From: an uncultured bacterium
GTDB taxonomy: Bacteria > Planctomycetota > JAJSAM01 > JAJVHW01
DNA: 43,180 nucleotides
Assembly (NCBI GenBank): GCA_937996235.1
Contig: CALKVK010000002.1
Span: forward strand, 1 to 43,180
Reading direction: 5' to 3'
Shown: positions 22,375-30,353 of the stretch, piece after piece
Numbering within the stretch: position 1 is the stretch's first letter
Layout of the letters: each line of letters starts with the position of its first letter
The notes under the pieces: generated by a model
What the model was told of the DNA's origin: nothing
Seen by the model: only the letters and a program-made list of their open reading frames with translations
The model's database searches: none
Made by a program: the position numbers and the translations under genes

Positions 22375-23049
22375 CTAGTTCGTCCGGAGCCGGGCGCCAG
22401 CTGCGGCGAGTGCGGTCCAGATCTCGGCGGACTCCCCCTGGGAGTTGCCGCTGCGGACCTTGGCGGCGACCGGCGCACTGTCGATGCAGAGGACGACCGG
22501 GCACGTCGCGTCAACCACCCCCGCGTCCATCGCCGCCTCGATCCAGCGCAGGGCCGCGATGGCGGCGATGCCCTCGGCGGGAGTCGGACCCGGCAGACCG
22601 TCTGGCAGCCTCCCGCGCCCGACTGCGAGATCCTCCCAGGCCCCGCCCGGCACGCGCAGGCGCGCCACGTACGCGCCCCACGCGGTCTCGCGCTCGAACC
22701 CGGCGTCGCAGTGGACCTCGAGCCATGTGACGGCGCGGGGTGCGTGCCCGCCGTCCGGGTCGTTCGCGCGGGTGAAGCGCCGCATCGTCTGGCGTGCGAG
22801 GAAGCCGGCGGGGTGCTCGCGTACGGCGGCGCGGTGCGCGGCGACGCGGCAGCGCGCGGAGCAGTAGCGCGTGCCCTTGCGGCGGGCGCGCACGACGTGC
22901 TCGCACCACGCGCAGCGGCGCACTGACGTCGGGCGGCGGCGGCGCGCGTTGCGGGCCTCGCGCGTGCAGGCGGCGGAGCAGTAGAGCCGCGCCGGTGGGC
23001 CGAGCCGGGCGTCGCATTCGGCGCAGGAGCGGCGAGTCGTACGCGCCAT
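22375..23049 (-). CDS. RNase H-like protein with two zinc ribbons
   Basis: 224 aa. The N-terminus has two C-x2-C...YCS-x2-C ribbons (residues about 9-30 and 41-70). The C-terminal half fits the RNase HI order: HCDAGF with GAYVARL (first Asp, about 110), then AEGIAAIAALRWIEAA (Glu), then VVLCIDSAPVAAKV (Asp). The fourth acidic residue usual in RNase HI is not seen because the protein ends shortly after. It could cut RNA in RNA-DNA hybrids or use the fold for binding. ATG 23049 is preceded by TATCGT 9 nt upstream on the minus strand, a -10-like box. It is probably part of the mobile element. Confidence 0.65.
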   Translation of the reverse strand: MARTTRRSCAECDARLGPPARLYCSAACTREARNARRRRPTSVRRCAWCEHVVRARRKGTRYCSARCRVAAHRAAVREHPAGFLARQTMRRFTRANDPDGGHAPRAVTWLEVHCDAGFERETAWGAYVARLRVPGGAWEDLAVGRGRLPDGLPGPTPAEGIAAIAALRWIEAAMDAGVVDATCPVVLCIDSAPVAAKVRSGNSQGESAEIWTALAAAGARLRTN

Positions 23050-23159
23050 AACGGCGTTACGATACGCAAACTTGTCCGATACGGGTCTCGCGCGCCTGCC
23101 TCCGAACGAGAACCGGCGCCGCCCTCGCGACGCCGGTGGATCCCATCGGGGCCTCCCCG

Positions 23160-23417
23160 TCAGCCGGTGACGCGCTCCGCCGCCGGGTCGTAGACCAACT
23201 CGGCCCGCGGCCACTCCCCGCGCCAGACGCGGCCGTTGTAGGAGACCCGCAGCACCTCGCCGTCGGGGAGCACCAGTTCCCCCTCGGGGAATCGCGAGCT
23301 CCCGGCCCCGCGGCGATCGCGCTCGGCCGCGTAGCGCGCGGACGCCTGCTCGACCGACCCGACCCGGAGCGTCCTCCGCCCGATCCGAAGCCAGAGCGGC
23401 GCGTCGCTACTCGGCAC
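23160..23417 (-). CDS. Small hypothetical protein after DUF2924
   Basis: 85 aa from GTG 23417, whose start overlaps the end of the DUF2924 gene by 11 nt, so the two form one transcription unit. The protein looks beta-rich: APLWLRIGRRTLRVGS, GELVLPDGEVLRVSYNGR, VWRGEWPRAELVYD. No family is recognised. Confidence 0.65.
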   Translation of the reverse strand: MPSSDAPLWLRIGRRTLRVGSVEQASARYAAERDRRGAGSSRFPEGELVLPDGEVLRVSYNGRVWRGEWPRAELVYDPAAERVTG

Positions 23418-23802
23418 GGGCCACCTCCTCCTGCGGCGCCGCCGCGGGCTCGGCGGGAGCCGCCTTCTTCGACCGCGCGCGCTTCGGAGCCGGAGCGGCC
23501 TTCTGCTCCTTCGGCTCGGTCAGCCGGAACCACAGGAACCCGTTGATCGAGGGCTGCCCCGTGATGGCGGACGCGAGTTTGCTGAGCGAGCGGTACTCCG
23601 TGCCGTCGTGGCGGAACCCGTCGTCGAGCACCGTCACGCGGTGGTCCTTCCCCTTGTAGGGCCGGACCAGCGCGGTGCCCGGTGCCGGGAGCCGGGGATC
23701 GCGAGCGCGCGGCGTCTTCGCCGGGGCGGGCGCCTTCGTCTTCGGGGCGGTCGTGCGGGTCTTGCCCGTCTTCTTCGCGGGCGTCTTGGTCGTCTTCTTC
23801 AT
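23407..23802 (-). CDS. DUF2924 protein
   Basis: 131 aa. A Lys/Ala/Thr-rich tail (residues 1-40) precedes the DUF2924 core: GTALVRPYKGKDHRVTVLDDGF, YRSLSKLASAITGQPSINGF, WFRLT. A second Lys/Ala/Pro-rich tail follows. DUF2924 genes are typically small, found in phage-like or integrative elements near recombinases; biochemical function is unknown. The basic tails suggest nucleic-acid binding. ATG 23802 has AAGGAGG at ideal spacing. The C-terminal domain of the nuclease at 20932 is a clear relative. Confidence 0.8.
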   Translation of the reverse strand: MKKTTKTPAKKTGKTRTTAPKTKAPAPAKTPRARDPRLPAPGTALVRPYKGKDHRVTVLDDGFRHDGTEYRSLSKLASAITGQPSINGFLWFRLTEPKEQKAAPAPKRARSKKAAPAEPAAAPQEEVARAE

Positions 23803-24016
23803 CGAGCACCTCCTTGAGCGGACATTCGCTCGGAGGCGCGCGACCTAGCAAGTCGTCGTGGCGCTGGAGTGCAGGTTTTGTCTCTGTTTCAAGGCAGTCG
23901 GCGACGTGCGGATCGGCCGCGCCATTGACGCGCTGCCGCCCGCCCCGGAGCATCGGGGTGCGACCCGTTCGTGGAGTTCGGGTCGGGTCCAGAGGTGCGA
24001 GAGAGAGGAGGCCACG

Positions 24017-24184
24017 ATGGCCGGCAAGGGCGGAGGCGAGGGTTCGGGCGGTGGCGGCGGGAGCGGCAAGGGCGGAGGCGGTCGTCCCGGAGGCGGCGGC
24101 GGCCGTCCGCCGAACGGCCCGAGCACGACCGGCAAGCCGTCGGGCGGCGGGCGGGGCAACAACCCGCCCGGCACGAAGAAGTAG
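24017..24184 (+). CDS. Gly-rich 55-aa protein
   Basis: ATG 24017 follows GAGAGAGGAGG with good spacing. The peptide is almost entirely Gly, Ser, Lys, Pro and Arg (GGGGSGKGGGGRPGGGGGR, then GNNPPGTKK). It is low-complexity and probably disordered. The strong ribosome site is the main reason to believe it is translated. No function can be assigned. Confidence 0.55.
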   Translation: MAGKGGGEGSGGGGGSGKGGGGRPGGGGGRPPNGPSTTGKPSGGGRGNNPPGTKK

Positions 24185-24428
24185 CCGCTGAACCGCGCTC
24201 CGCCCGCGCCCATGGGCGGCTACGCATCAGCGTTGCGCGGTACGTGAGTTCGAGCGTCGGAGGCAGGTCCCGCCACGGCTCCGCGCGTCGTCACCGGTCC
24301 GTCCCGTGCCACTTCTCATCGCCGCTTCCGTCACGACCGGCAGAGCGGACGGCATGGACGTGGCGGGCGGCGCAGCGCGGACCTACCCCTCTCGAGCGCT
24401 TTCCGATCCTCGCGGCGCGCGCCGGTCG

Positions 24429-25091
24429 CTAGCTCTGATTGTCACCGCGATCTCTGTTCTCTTCAGTGAAGCGACGGTATCCGAACTGAATTCCAATCAA
24501 CGCAAGGCCGACGGCGACCTCGGGCACGCCAATCAGTGCGGCAATCGGCGACATCAGCGCCGCGTCGGAGACGAGCACGGCCAAGTCTAGCCCGGCCTCG
24601 AATCGGCGAGACTCGCTCGCCTCGATGTATGCCCTCAGAGATTTCGAACCGGTGCCACTCAGTCTGTCGGCGACGTATAGAGCCAATACCTTGAATAGTC
24701 CTCGCTCGTGCTCGACGTCCCGCTTGAAGTGATCCCACGAGACGGGCGCTGACCCCGCGCCTCGAGCGATGATCGATCGGTTCCAAGGCCCAGGGCTTCG
24801 AAGCTCTTCCAGGACAGCGAATGCGTCCGGACTGTCTCGTCGGCACGAATCGAGTGATTGATCGGACCACGACCACGATCGACGCGCATTCGTCGCGCTG
24901 CGGTTCGCGCCGACGCGCGGAATCGCGAAAGGGCGCTTCAGCGCGATTCCGGTGAGGCGCTCCAGTCTAAGGCTCGCGAGTTCCCCGCCAGAGAGCAGCA
25001 ACGTCTCCAGTGAGGCACCATACTCCTCCTGCGCGAGGTCATCGAGCACGCGGAGCGCGTCTCGGATCTGACTACGTGAGAGGCTTGCCAT
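24429..25091 (-). CDS. Hypothetical protein with C-terminal hydrophobic segment
   Basis: 220 aa. The N-terminal 175 residues are soluble and charged (SRSQIRDALRVLDDLAQEEYG at the start). Residues about 175-207 are hydrophobic (DLAVLVSDAALM, then GVPEVAVGLALIGIQFGY) and could form one or two membrane helices, so it may be tail-anchored. No family is recognised. The third-position bias is weaker than in neighbouring genes, which may indicate separate origin. It diverges from the terminase-like gene. Confidence 0.65.
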   Translation of the reverse strand: MASLSRSQIRDALRVLDDLAQEEYGASLETLLLSGGELASLRLERLTGIALKRPFAIPRVGANRSATNARRSWSWSDQSLDSCRRDSPDAFAVLEELRSPGPWNRSIIARGAGSAPVSWDHFKRDVEHERGLFKVLALYVADRLSGTGSKSLRAYIEASESRRFEAGLDLAVLVSDAALMSPIAALIGVPEVAVGLALIGIQFGYRRFTEENRDRGDNQS

Positions 25092-25451
25092 ACCGGTCCT
25101 GCTGGCTGGTCGCCGCCGCAGTCACGCGCTCACGCGACTGGCGCGACCCCGTTCGTGTCGAGAGTCCCGTTCGGGTGCGAAGTCTAGCACTGGGCGTCGC
25201 GGATCCCGCAACGGGTGCGGTCCGAATCCGAGTGTTTGGCCCGATTCGACGAGCGGTAGCGAGTGTCCGCGTGGACAGGGCTGCCGAGCGCGCGCCGCAG
25301 CAACGGCAGGCGCGCTCCATCGCGTCGGCGACTCCGTGGGTACCCCCGTGCCGGAGCGCCGACTCCACAACGCCCGGGGCGCGGGGAGTCCTCGACTTCT
25401 ACGCTGCGAGTCCGGCCCTCCGCCGTCCCCGCGGGACGTTAGAGAAGGCTG
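25092..25451. other. 360-bp divergent intergenic region
   Basis: No gene, repeat or hairpin stands out. It separates the minus-strand gene starting at 25091 from the terminase-like gene at 25452 and should hold both promoters. Translated frames are Arg/Ala/Ser-rich without protein-like patterns. Confidence 0.5.
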
Positions 25452-27050
25452 ATGCCGTCCGCCCTCTGGTCCCCCGACTCGGCCACCGAGTGCTGGAAGC
25501 TCCTCGAAGCTCTCGTCCTCGACACCGGCGAGCGTTGGGGCGACGGCGCGCTGCAGCCCTGGCAGCGGGACGCGTTCGCGGCGACGCTCGGGCTCCCCGG
25601 CGCTCCGTCCGAGGGCCGCAGCATGTGCTGGGTCGAAGGCCCGACCGGCTGCGGCAAGGACCAGCTGATCGCGGCCGCCTGCCTCGCCGCGCTCCACTTC
25701 GCCCCCGACGGCTTCCGCGTCATCAACTACTCCGCGGACAAGGACCGCTGCGGCGACGTGCTCGGGACGGTGCGCGGCTTCATCGACCGCACGGACAAGC
25801 GCGCCGAGGAGCGCGGGATCGGGCGCTGGCTCGGCCGGGGGATCCGCATCCTGCGGGACGAGATCCGGCACGAGATCACCGACCGCGACGGCCAGGTGGT
25901 CCCGCGCGTGACGGTCCATGTCGAGTCGCTCGACGGGTACAGCGCGTCCGGCAGCCGCGCGGACCTCTACCTGCTCAACGAAGTCCAGTCCTGGCCCGAC
26001 CCCCACGGACCGCGCGTCTGGGAGGAGGCCTCGGCCCGCTTCGACAAGCTCGCCCACGGCCGCTTCGTCGTGTTCAGCAACGCCCCGTTCAGCCCGCCCG
26101 GGGACTTCCGCCGCGACGAACGGGACAAGGCCCAGGCGGCCGGTGCCGACTCCCCGTGGTGGTTCCAGGGCGTGACGCTCGAGCAATGCCCCTGGTGGAC
26201 GCCCGAGCGCCTCGCCCGGAAGGAGGCGACGCTCCCGCCGCACGTCTTCCGACGCCTGCTGCTCTGCCTCCCGACCGACGGCCGCGGGGAGCTGATCGCG
26301 CCCCACGTCTACGACGCCGCGGTCGACGCGACGCTCCGGCCGGCGCTCGTGCCCCTTCCGGGCGTCCGCTACGTCCACGGGCTCGACGTGGGCGTGACTC
26401 GCGACCACGCCGTGCATCTCTGGCTCCACCGCGAGATCGCGAGCGGCCGGATCGTCCTCGACGGGATCCGCGTCTGGGTGCCGCGGCCCGGCTCCCAGAT
26501 CGACCTCGACGCGATCGAGGAGCACGTGCGGAGCACGGCCCGGACCTTCCGGGGGCCGGTCTACGCCGACCCCTACCAGGCCGTCCACCTCGCCCAGCGC
26601 CTCGTCCGCGACGGGCTCGCCGTGACGCAGCTCGCCTCGACCACGGAGTCGCTGACCAAGATGTGCGAGGCGGTCCGGAGCGCCTTCAACGACCGCCGCA
26701 TCGCGCTCTTCCCCGACGCGGGACTCGTCCAGGTGACGGACCGCGCGACGACGTCGCTCCGCCGCCAGATCCTCGAAGCAGAAGTGGTCGAGACCGAGCG
26801 CGGCACGCGCATCAAGAGCAGGCGCAGCCAGCTCGGGCACGGGGACGAGCTCTCGGCGCTGGCGCTCGCCCTCTACGGCGTGAATGAGCTCGGCATCGGC
26901 TCGCTGCCCGTGACGGTCGGGAGCGACCGGGGCGAGGCGCGCGGCGCGGGCCCCGGTGTCCGCAGCGGCGCGGCCGAGCGGCTGCGCGAGATGCGGCGGC
27001 GCCACACCGGGCGCTTCCTCGGGCCGCGGGCGCTGCGCGGGCGCCGCTGA
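25452..27050 (+). CDS. Phage terminase large subunit-like protein
   Basis: 532 aa. An ATPase domain with EGPTGCGKDQ (about 63-71) and a probable Walker B ADLYLLNEVQSW is followed by a nuclease domain with GLDVGVTRDHAV (about 310), VYADPYQAVHLAQ and the late motif GHGDELSALALALYG (about 462). This order fits terminase large subunits, which pump and cut DNA during packaging. Two ATPase positions are unusual: Asp follows the P-loop Lys, and Asn-Glu replaces Asp-Glu in Walker B. GAAGG lies 5 nt upstream of the ATG. No portal or capsid gene follows. Confidence 0.8.
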   Translation: MPSALWSPDSATECWKLLEALVLDTGERWGDGALQPWQRDAFAATLGLPGAPSEGRSMCWVEGPTGCGKDQLIAAACLAALHFAPDGFRVINYSADKDRCGDVLGTVRGFIDRTDKRAEERGIGRWLGRGIRILRDEIRHEITDRDGQVVPRVTVHVESLDGYSASGSRADLYLLNEVQSWPDPHGPRVWEEASARFDKLAHGRFVVFSNAPFSPPGDFRRDERDKAQAAGADSPWWFQGVTLEQCPWWTPERLARKEATLPPHVFRRLLLCLPTDGRGELIAPHVYDAAVDATLRPALVPLPGVRYVHGLDVGVTRDHAVHLWLHREIASGRIVLDGIRVWVPRPGSQIDLDAIEEHVRSTARTFRGPVYADPYQAVHLAQRLVRDGLAVTQLASTTESLTKMCEAVRSAFNDRRIALFPDAGLVQVTDRATTSLRRQILEAEVVETERGTRIKSRRSQLGHGDELSALALALYGVNELGIGSLPVTVGSDRGEARGAGPGVRSGAAERLREMRRRHTGRFLGPRALRGRR

Positions 27051-27057
27051 GCGACGC

Positions 27058-27555
27058 CTATGCCCCGTCCGGCACGCCGCGCGGCCCCTGCGGCGCGACG
27101 TTGACCTGAGTCGCGATCGTGACACCCGCCCGCTCCCCGATCCCGAGCGAGCCGAGCACGGTCTTCGCCGCGTCGAGCCGGGCTCGGGCCGCCCGGGCGT
27201 CCGAGCACTCGCCGGTCAAGACCTCGACGACCGCCGCGAGCGCGTCGTCGCTCAGGCGCGCCAGTCGCACGAGGGCCAGATCCCGCGCCGCCGCGACGGC
27301 CTCGGGGGCACCGCGCTCGAGGAGCGCCGAGAGCTTCCGACGCAGCACCTCGGGGGGCGGACGCTCGGTGCTGCCGCGGAACCGCGAGAGGCCGTACTGC
27401 GGGTCGCTCGCCACGGACCAGAAGGCGTCGAGTTCCTCCTCGCCGGCGGCGACCCGACGTGCGAACTCCTCGACGCGGCGGACGTCCATGTGCGTCGCCT
27501 TGCGCCGGGGACGGGGCAGGCGCTGTTCGGAGGCGGAGAGGACCGGGGGCTGCAT
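27058..27555 (-). CDS. Possible terminase small subunit
   Basis: 165 aa, mostly helical, ending with a segment AARARLDAAKTVLGSLG and ATQVNVAPQGP that recalls the C-termini of some small terminase subunits. The first half has VEEFARRVAAGEEELDAFW and STERPPPEVLRRKLSALL. It converges on the terminase-like gene with 7 bp between stops, which is unlike the usual small-then-large order on one strand, so the assignment rests on a weak resemblance. ATG 27555 follows a TACGAT -10-like box by 9 nt with no Shine-Dalgarno site. Confidence 0.4.
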   Translation of the reverse strand: MQPPVLSASEQRLPRPRRKATHMDVRRVEEFARRVAAGEEELDAFWSVASDPQYGLSRFRGSTERPPPEVLRRKLSALLERGAPEAVAAARDLALVRLARLSDDALAAVVEVLTGECSDARAARARLDAAKTVLGSLGIGERAGVTIATQVNVAPQGPRGVPDGA

Positions 27556-27640
27556 GGCGCCTGAATCGTAGGGGACGGGCGCGGACGGGCAAGCGGGACG
27601 GGCGCAGTCTCGGCACTCCGCGACCTGGCGCGGGATCCGC

Positions 27641-27646
27641 TACGCT
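27641..27646 (+). promoter_or_regulatory. -10 box of the SIR2 gene
   Basis: TACGCT lies 19 nt before the ATG at 27666 and is followed by GGAGGA, so the leader would be about 13 nt and contain only the ribosome site. The same hexamer recurs at 22121, 30842 and 38272. Confidence 0.4.
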
Positions 27647-27665
27647 TCCGCCGGAGGAACGGCAC

Positions 27666-28778
27666 ATGGCGAAGGCTGTGATCGTGCTCGGCGCGGGCGC
27701 ATCTGCGCACTGCGGGGCTCCGCTGATGTGGGACTTCTTCGACCGCGCGGAGGAGGTCGTCAGATCGAAGAGGTGGCCCGACTCGGAGTGGCAGTTCCGG
27801 TTGGTGTTCGACGCGATCCACGAACTCAGCCGGGTCTATGCGAAGTCGCACATCGACACCACCAACCTCGAAGCGGTGTACTCCGCGTTCGAGCTCGCAG
27901 CGGTCCTCGGACGGCTCGGCGAGATCGAGGGGCGCAAGATCGACGATCTCCCAGCTGCCCTTCGCGAAGTGATCCTGTACACGCTCACGGACTGCGTGCG
28001 GTTCGATGAGCCGGTCGGCGTCGCCGGGCCGGTGGCGCGCGGCTACCTCCACTTCATCAACGCACTGCGCGACCCGCAGTTCGCTCCGTTCTGGGGCGAG
28101 GCGTCCATCATCACGTTCAACTATGACCTGGCCCTGGATCGCACGCTTGCCTCCGAGGAGGTCCCATATCACTACGCGCTTGACGATTCGCCACCCGCAG
28201 AGGGATCGCTTCCCGTCCTGAAGCTGCACGGCTCCCTCAACTGGCACCGCGACTCCCTGAACAAGTGCATTCGTGTTCTGCAGCTTCCGCCTGTCAAACG
28301 CGGCAACAGGCTGATACAGCTCGGCCCAGGAGGCAGCCAACCGCCGTTCCCGCTGCCGCTGCCCAAGCCCGAGACTGGACAGGGGTCGCGGCTCGACCCT
28401 GTGATCGTGCCGCCTTCTTGGTCCAAGTCGGCTCACTTCGCTGAGCTGAAGAGCGTGTGGCGCGCCGCGGGAGATGCGCTGAAGGACGCGGAGAACATCC
28501 TCGTCGTCGGCTACTCGCTCCCCAGGACCGACGAGTTCTTCCGCTACCTGTACGCGCTCGGCACGACGAGCTCGACGCGGTTCAAGAACTTCGTCGTCGT
28601 GGACCCGGAGACGGCGAAGGACGGGTCACCTCGAGCGGGCGTCGAGCGACGCTTCCGCGCGCTCTTGGGGCCGTTGGCACGCGAACGCTTCACGTACTAC
28701 GAGGGGCTCTTCGAGAGCCTGCAGTCCGCACGCGATGCGGCCGGTCGCCCGCTCTCGGATCGACTGCGCCGAGGATGA
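27666..28778 (+). CDS. SIR2-like domain protein, probable NAD-consuming defence protein
   Basis: 370 aa. The Rossmann start VIVLGAGASAHCGAP (GAGAS at residues 8-12), FNYDLALDR (about 151) and the His-containing LKLHGSLNWHR (about 187) are the three hallmarks of SIR2-like domains. VVGYSLPRTDEFFRYLY and NFVVVDPE further on match SIR2-type proteins found in phage-defence operons, which often deplete NAD+ on infection. No extra domain is evident, so a partner may be needed. The HEAT-like gene converges immediately downstream. ATG 27666 has GGAGGA upstream. Confidence 0.85.
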   Translation: MAKAVIVLGAGASAHCGAPLMWDFFDRAEEVVRSKRWPDSEWQFRLVFDAIHELSRVYAKSHIDTTNLEAVYSAFELAAVLGRLGEIEGRKIDDLPAALREVILYTLTDCVRFDEPVGVAGPVARGYLHFINALRDPQFAPFWGEASIITFNYDLALDRTLASEEVPYHYALDDSPPAEGSLPVLKLHGSLNWHRDSLNKCIRVLQLPPVKRGNRLIQLGPGGSQPPFPLPLPKPETGQGSRLDPVIVPPSWSKSAHFAELKSVWRAAGDALKDAENILVVGYSLPRTDEFFRYLYALGTTSSTRFKNFVVVDPETAKDGSPRAGVERRFRALLGPLARERFTYYEGLFESLQSARDAAGRPLSDRLRRG

Positions 28779-28862
28779 GTCGCGCCCCCGAGCGCGCGTG
28801 TGCCCGACGGCGATCGCGCGACCCGGACGGACTCGGGACGGCGCCCCCGCCCGGCGGAGAAC

Positions 28863-29513
28863 TCACCGGTACATCGCTCGAACGTACTTGGCGATGCCTC
28901 GCGTGTCGTTGGCGAGCACGAGGTTCGTCAGCGCGGTGAGCGTCCTGTTCGGGTCACTCGGCAGTGAACGCAGGTAGGGCTCAACTTCCTCGCGCGGCCA
29001 GGCGCTCGCCGCCACGACGACGTGTCGGCGTTCGATGTACTGCGCACCGATCGCGATGGCGTTCTCGATGATCCGCGACCGCAGATCCCGCGACGGCACG
29101 AGCTTGAGCTGCGCCACCGCTCGAACCATGCCCTCGATCGCAGCTTGCGGCCCTCGATCGAGCACGCCTCGAACTGCGTCGTCGACCGCTACGCCCGCGG
29201 CGATCTCGCACCGAAGCAGCGCCTCTCCCAGCGCGTACGGAACCATCGCGACGCGGGACCGGAGGTCGAGGTCGCGAAGCAGAGGCAGCGCCTGCGCCCC
29301 TCCGCACACTCCGAGCGCCAGCAGCAAGTGGTGCTGCGTCTCCCACGTGCGCGTGTCCCGGAGTTCCTCCCTCAGGGCCGCTGCCAGCGCCGCACCTGCG
29401 CGAGGTTCGGGATGCTTGTGCAGCCAGCGCGCCGCGGAGCATCGCTTCTCGGACTTCGGGTGGGTCAGCAGCGCGAGACGGCGCTGGAGTTCGGCCTCGT
29501 GGTCGTTGGTCAC
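28863..29513 (-). CDS. HEAT-like helical repeat protein
   Basis: 216 aa. Repeating helix pairs are visible: KRCSAARWLHKHPEP, GAALAAALREEL, HHLLLALGVCGGAQALPLLRDL, ALGEALLRCEIA and AIEGMVRAVAQL. These resemble HEAT/armadillo repeats used for protein-protein contacts. No enzymatic motif is present. It is convergent with the SIR2 gene, with 84 bp between stops, so they are not one operon, though they may form one cargo module. Confidence 0.6.
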   Translation of the reverse strand: MTNDHEAELQRRLALLTHPKSEKRCSAARWLHKHPEPRAGAALAAALREELRDTRTWETQHHLLLALGVCGGAQALPLLRDLDLRSRVAMVPYALGEALLRCEIAAGVAVDDAVRGVLDRGPQAAIEGMVRAVAQLKLVPSRDLRSRIIENAIAIGAQYIERRHVVVAASAWPREEVEPYLRSLPSDPNRTLTALTNLVLANDTRGIAKYVRAMYR

Positions 29514-29630
29514 GCCGCCACGCTACCGCGTTGCCGCGTCGCGCCGCGTGCGCCAGGTGCCGGGGCGGATTCGTGCAGCAGATGGAAAGAGGGGGGCGGG
29601 TGCATTCGAGGCGCCTGGGCCTACCTCGAC

Positions 29631-29647
29631 GGGGACCGGTGGTCCCC
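29631..29647. repeat. Perfect 7-bp inverted repeat near the resolvase 3' end
   Basis: GGGGACC (29631-29637) and GGTCCCC (29641-29647) flank GGT. It lies about 50 bp beyond the resolvase stop on the minus strand and is followed by C-rich rather than T-rich sequence, so it is not a typical intrinsic terminator. It could be a recombination site or a rho-type pause. Confidence 0.4.
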
Positions 29648-29696
29648 TCCCCCCCGCCCGGCGCCTTCCTGGGCGCCTGTCCGCCCCGCTGTCGCG

Positions 29697-30326
29697 TCAG
29701 GAGGCGGCGCGGCGGAGGGCGGCCCGGATCGCGGCCTCGCTCGGCGCCACGGCCCGCCCGTCGCGCCGGAACACCCGCACGCGCTCCTCGCGGGCGATGC
29801 GGCGGATCGATACGCCTTCGCGCCGGAGTCGCCGCACCTCCTCCAGTTCCTCGTCGCGCCAGAGGAGCCCGGGCCTGCCGAGCCGCGTCCCGCGCGCCCG
29901 CGCCGCGCGCAGACCGCTGCGCACGCGGTCCCGGATGGCGGCCCGCTCGAGCTCCGCAAACGCCGCGAGAAGCGCCGCCAGCGCCCGCCCCATCGGTCCC
30001 CCGAAGTCGAGCCCCTCGCGCAGCGACACCACGCGGACGCCCGCGCCGTGGAGCGCGTCCAGCGCGGTCACGACGCGCACGACGTCGCGTCCGAGACGAT
30101 CGAGGGCACCGACGACCAGCACGTCGAAGCGTCGCGCACGCGCGTCCGCGAGAAGCGCGTCGAGGACCGGTCGCGCGGACGCGGCGCCGCTCGTGGCGGG
30201 CTCCTCACGGAAGCTGAGTGCGACCGGGGGGTCCTGGCCGGCCGCCCAGGCGAGCGCGGCGCGGCGCTGGTGGTCGAGATCCTGGTGCTCGGTGCTCGCG
30301 CGGAGCAGGGCGACGGCGCGGTGCAT
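29697..30326 (-). CDS. Serine recombinase (resolvase/invertase type)
   Basis: 209 aa. The catalytic region reads AVALLRASTEHQDLDHQRR, with the nucleophilic Ser at about residue 11. FDVLVVGALDRLGRD carries the paired catalytic Arg positions, and AELERAAIRDRVRSGLRAARARGTRLGRP leads into a C-terminal helix-turn-helix. Such enzymes resolve or invert DNA at nearby sites; the long repeat-rich region upstream is a candidate target. Neither ATG 30326 nor GTG 30353 has a clear ribosome site; 30326 fits the family start. Confidence 0.88.
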   Translation of the reverse strand: MHRAVALLRASTEHQDLDHQRRAALAWAAGQDPPVALSFREEPATSGAASARPVLDALLADARARRFDVLVVGALDRLGRDVVRVVTALDALHGAGVRVVSLREGLDFGGPMGRALAALLAAFAELERAAIRDRVRSGLRAARARGTRLGRPGLLWRDEELEEVRRLRREGVSIRRIAREERVRVFRRDGRAVAPSEAAIRAALRRAAS

Positions 30327-30353
30327 GGATGGACGTTCGCTCGGGGTGCGCAC

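Noticed and set aside
25010..26887. Plus-strand 625-codon open frame
   Set aside because: It overlaps the terminase-like gene in another frame and gives an Arg/Pro/Ala-rich translation with no recognisable domain.
29631..29647. Intrinsic terminator for the resolvase
   Set aside because: The hairpin is perfect but has no U-tract on the minus strand; kept only as an inverted repeat.
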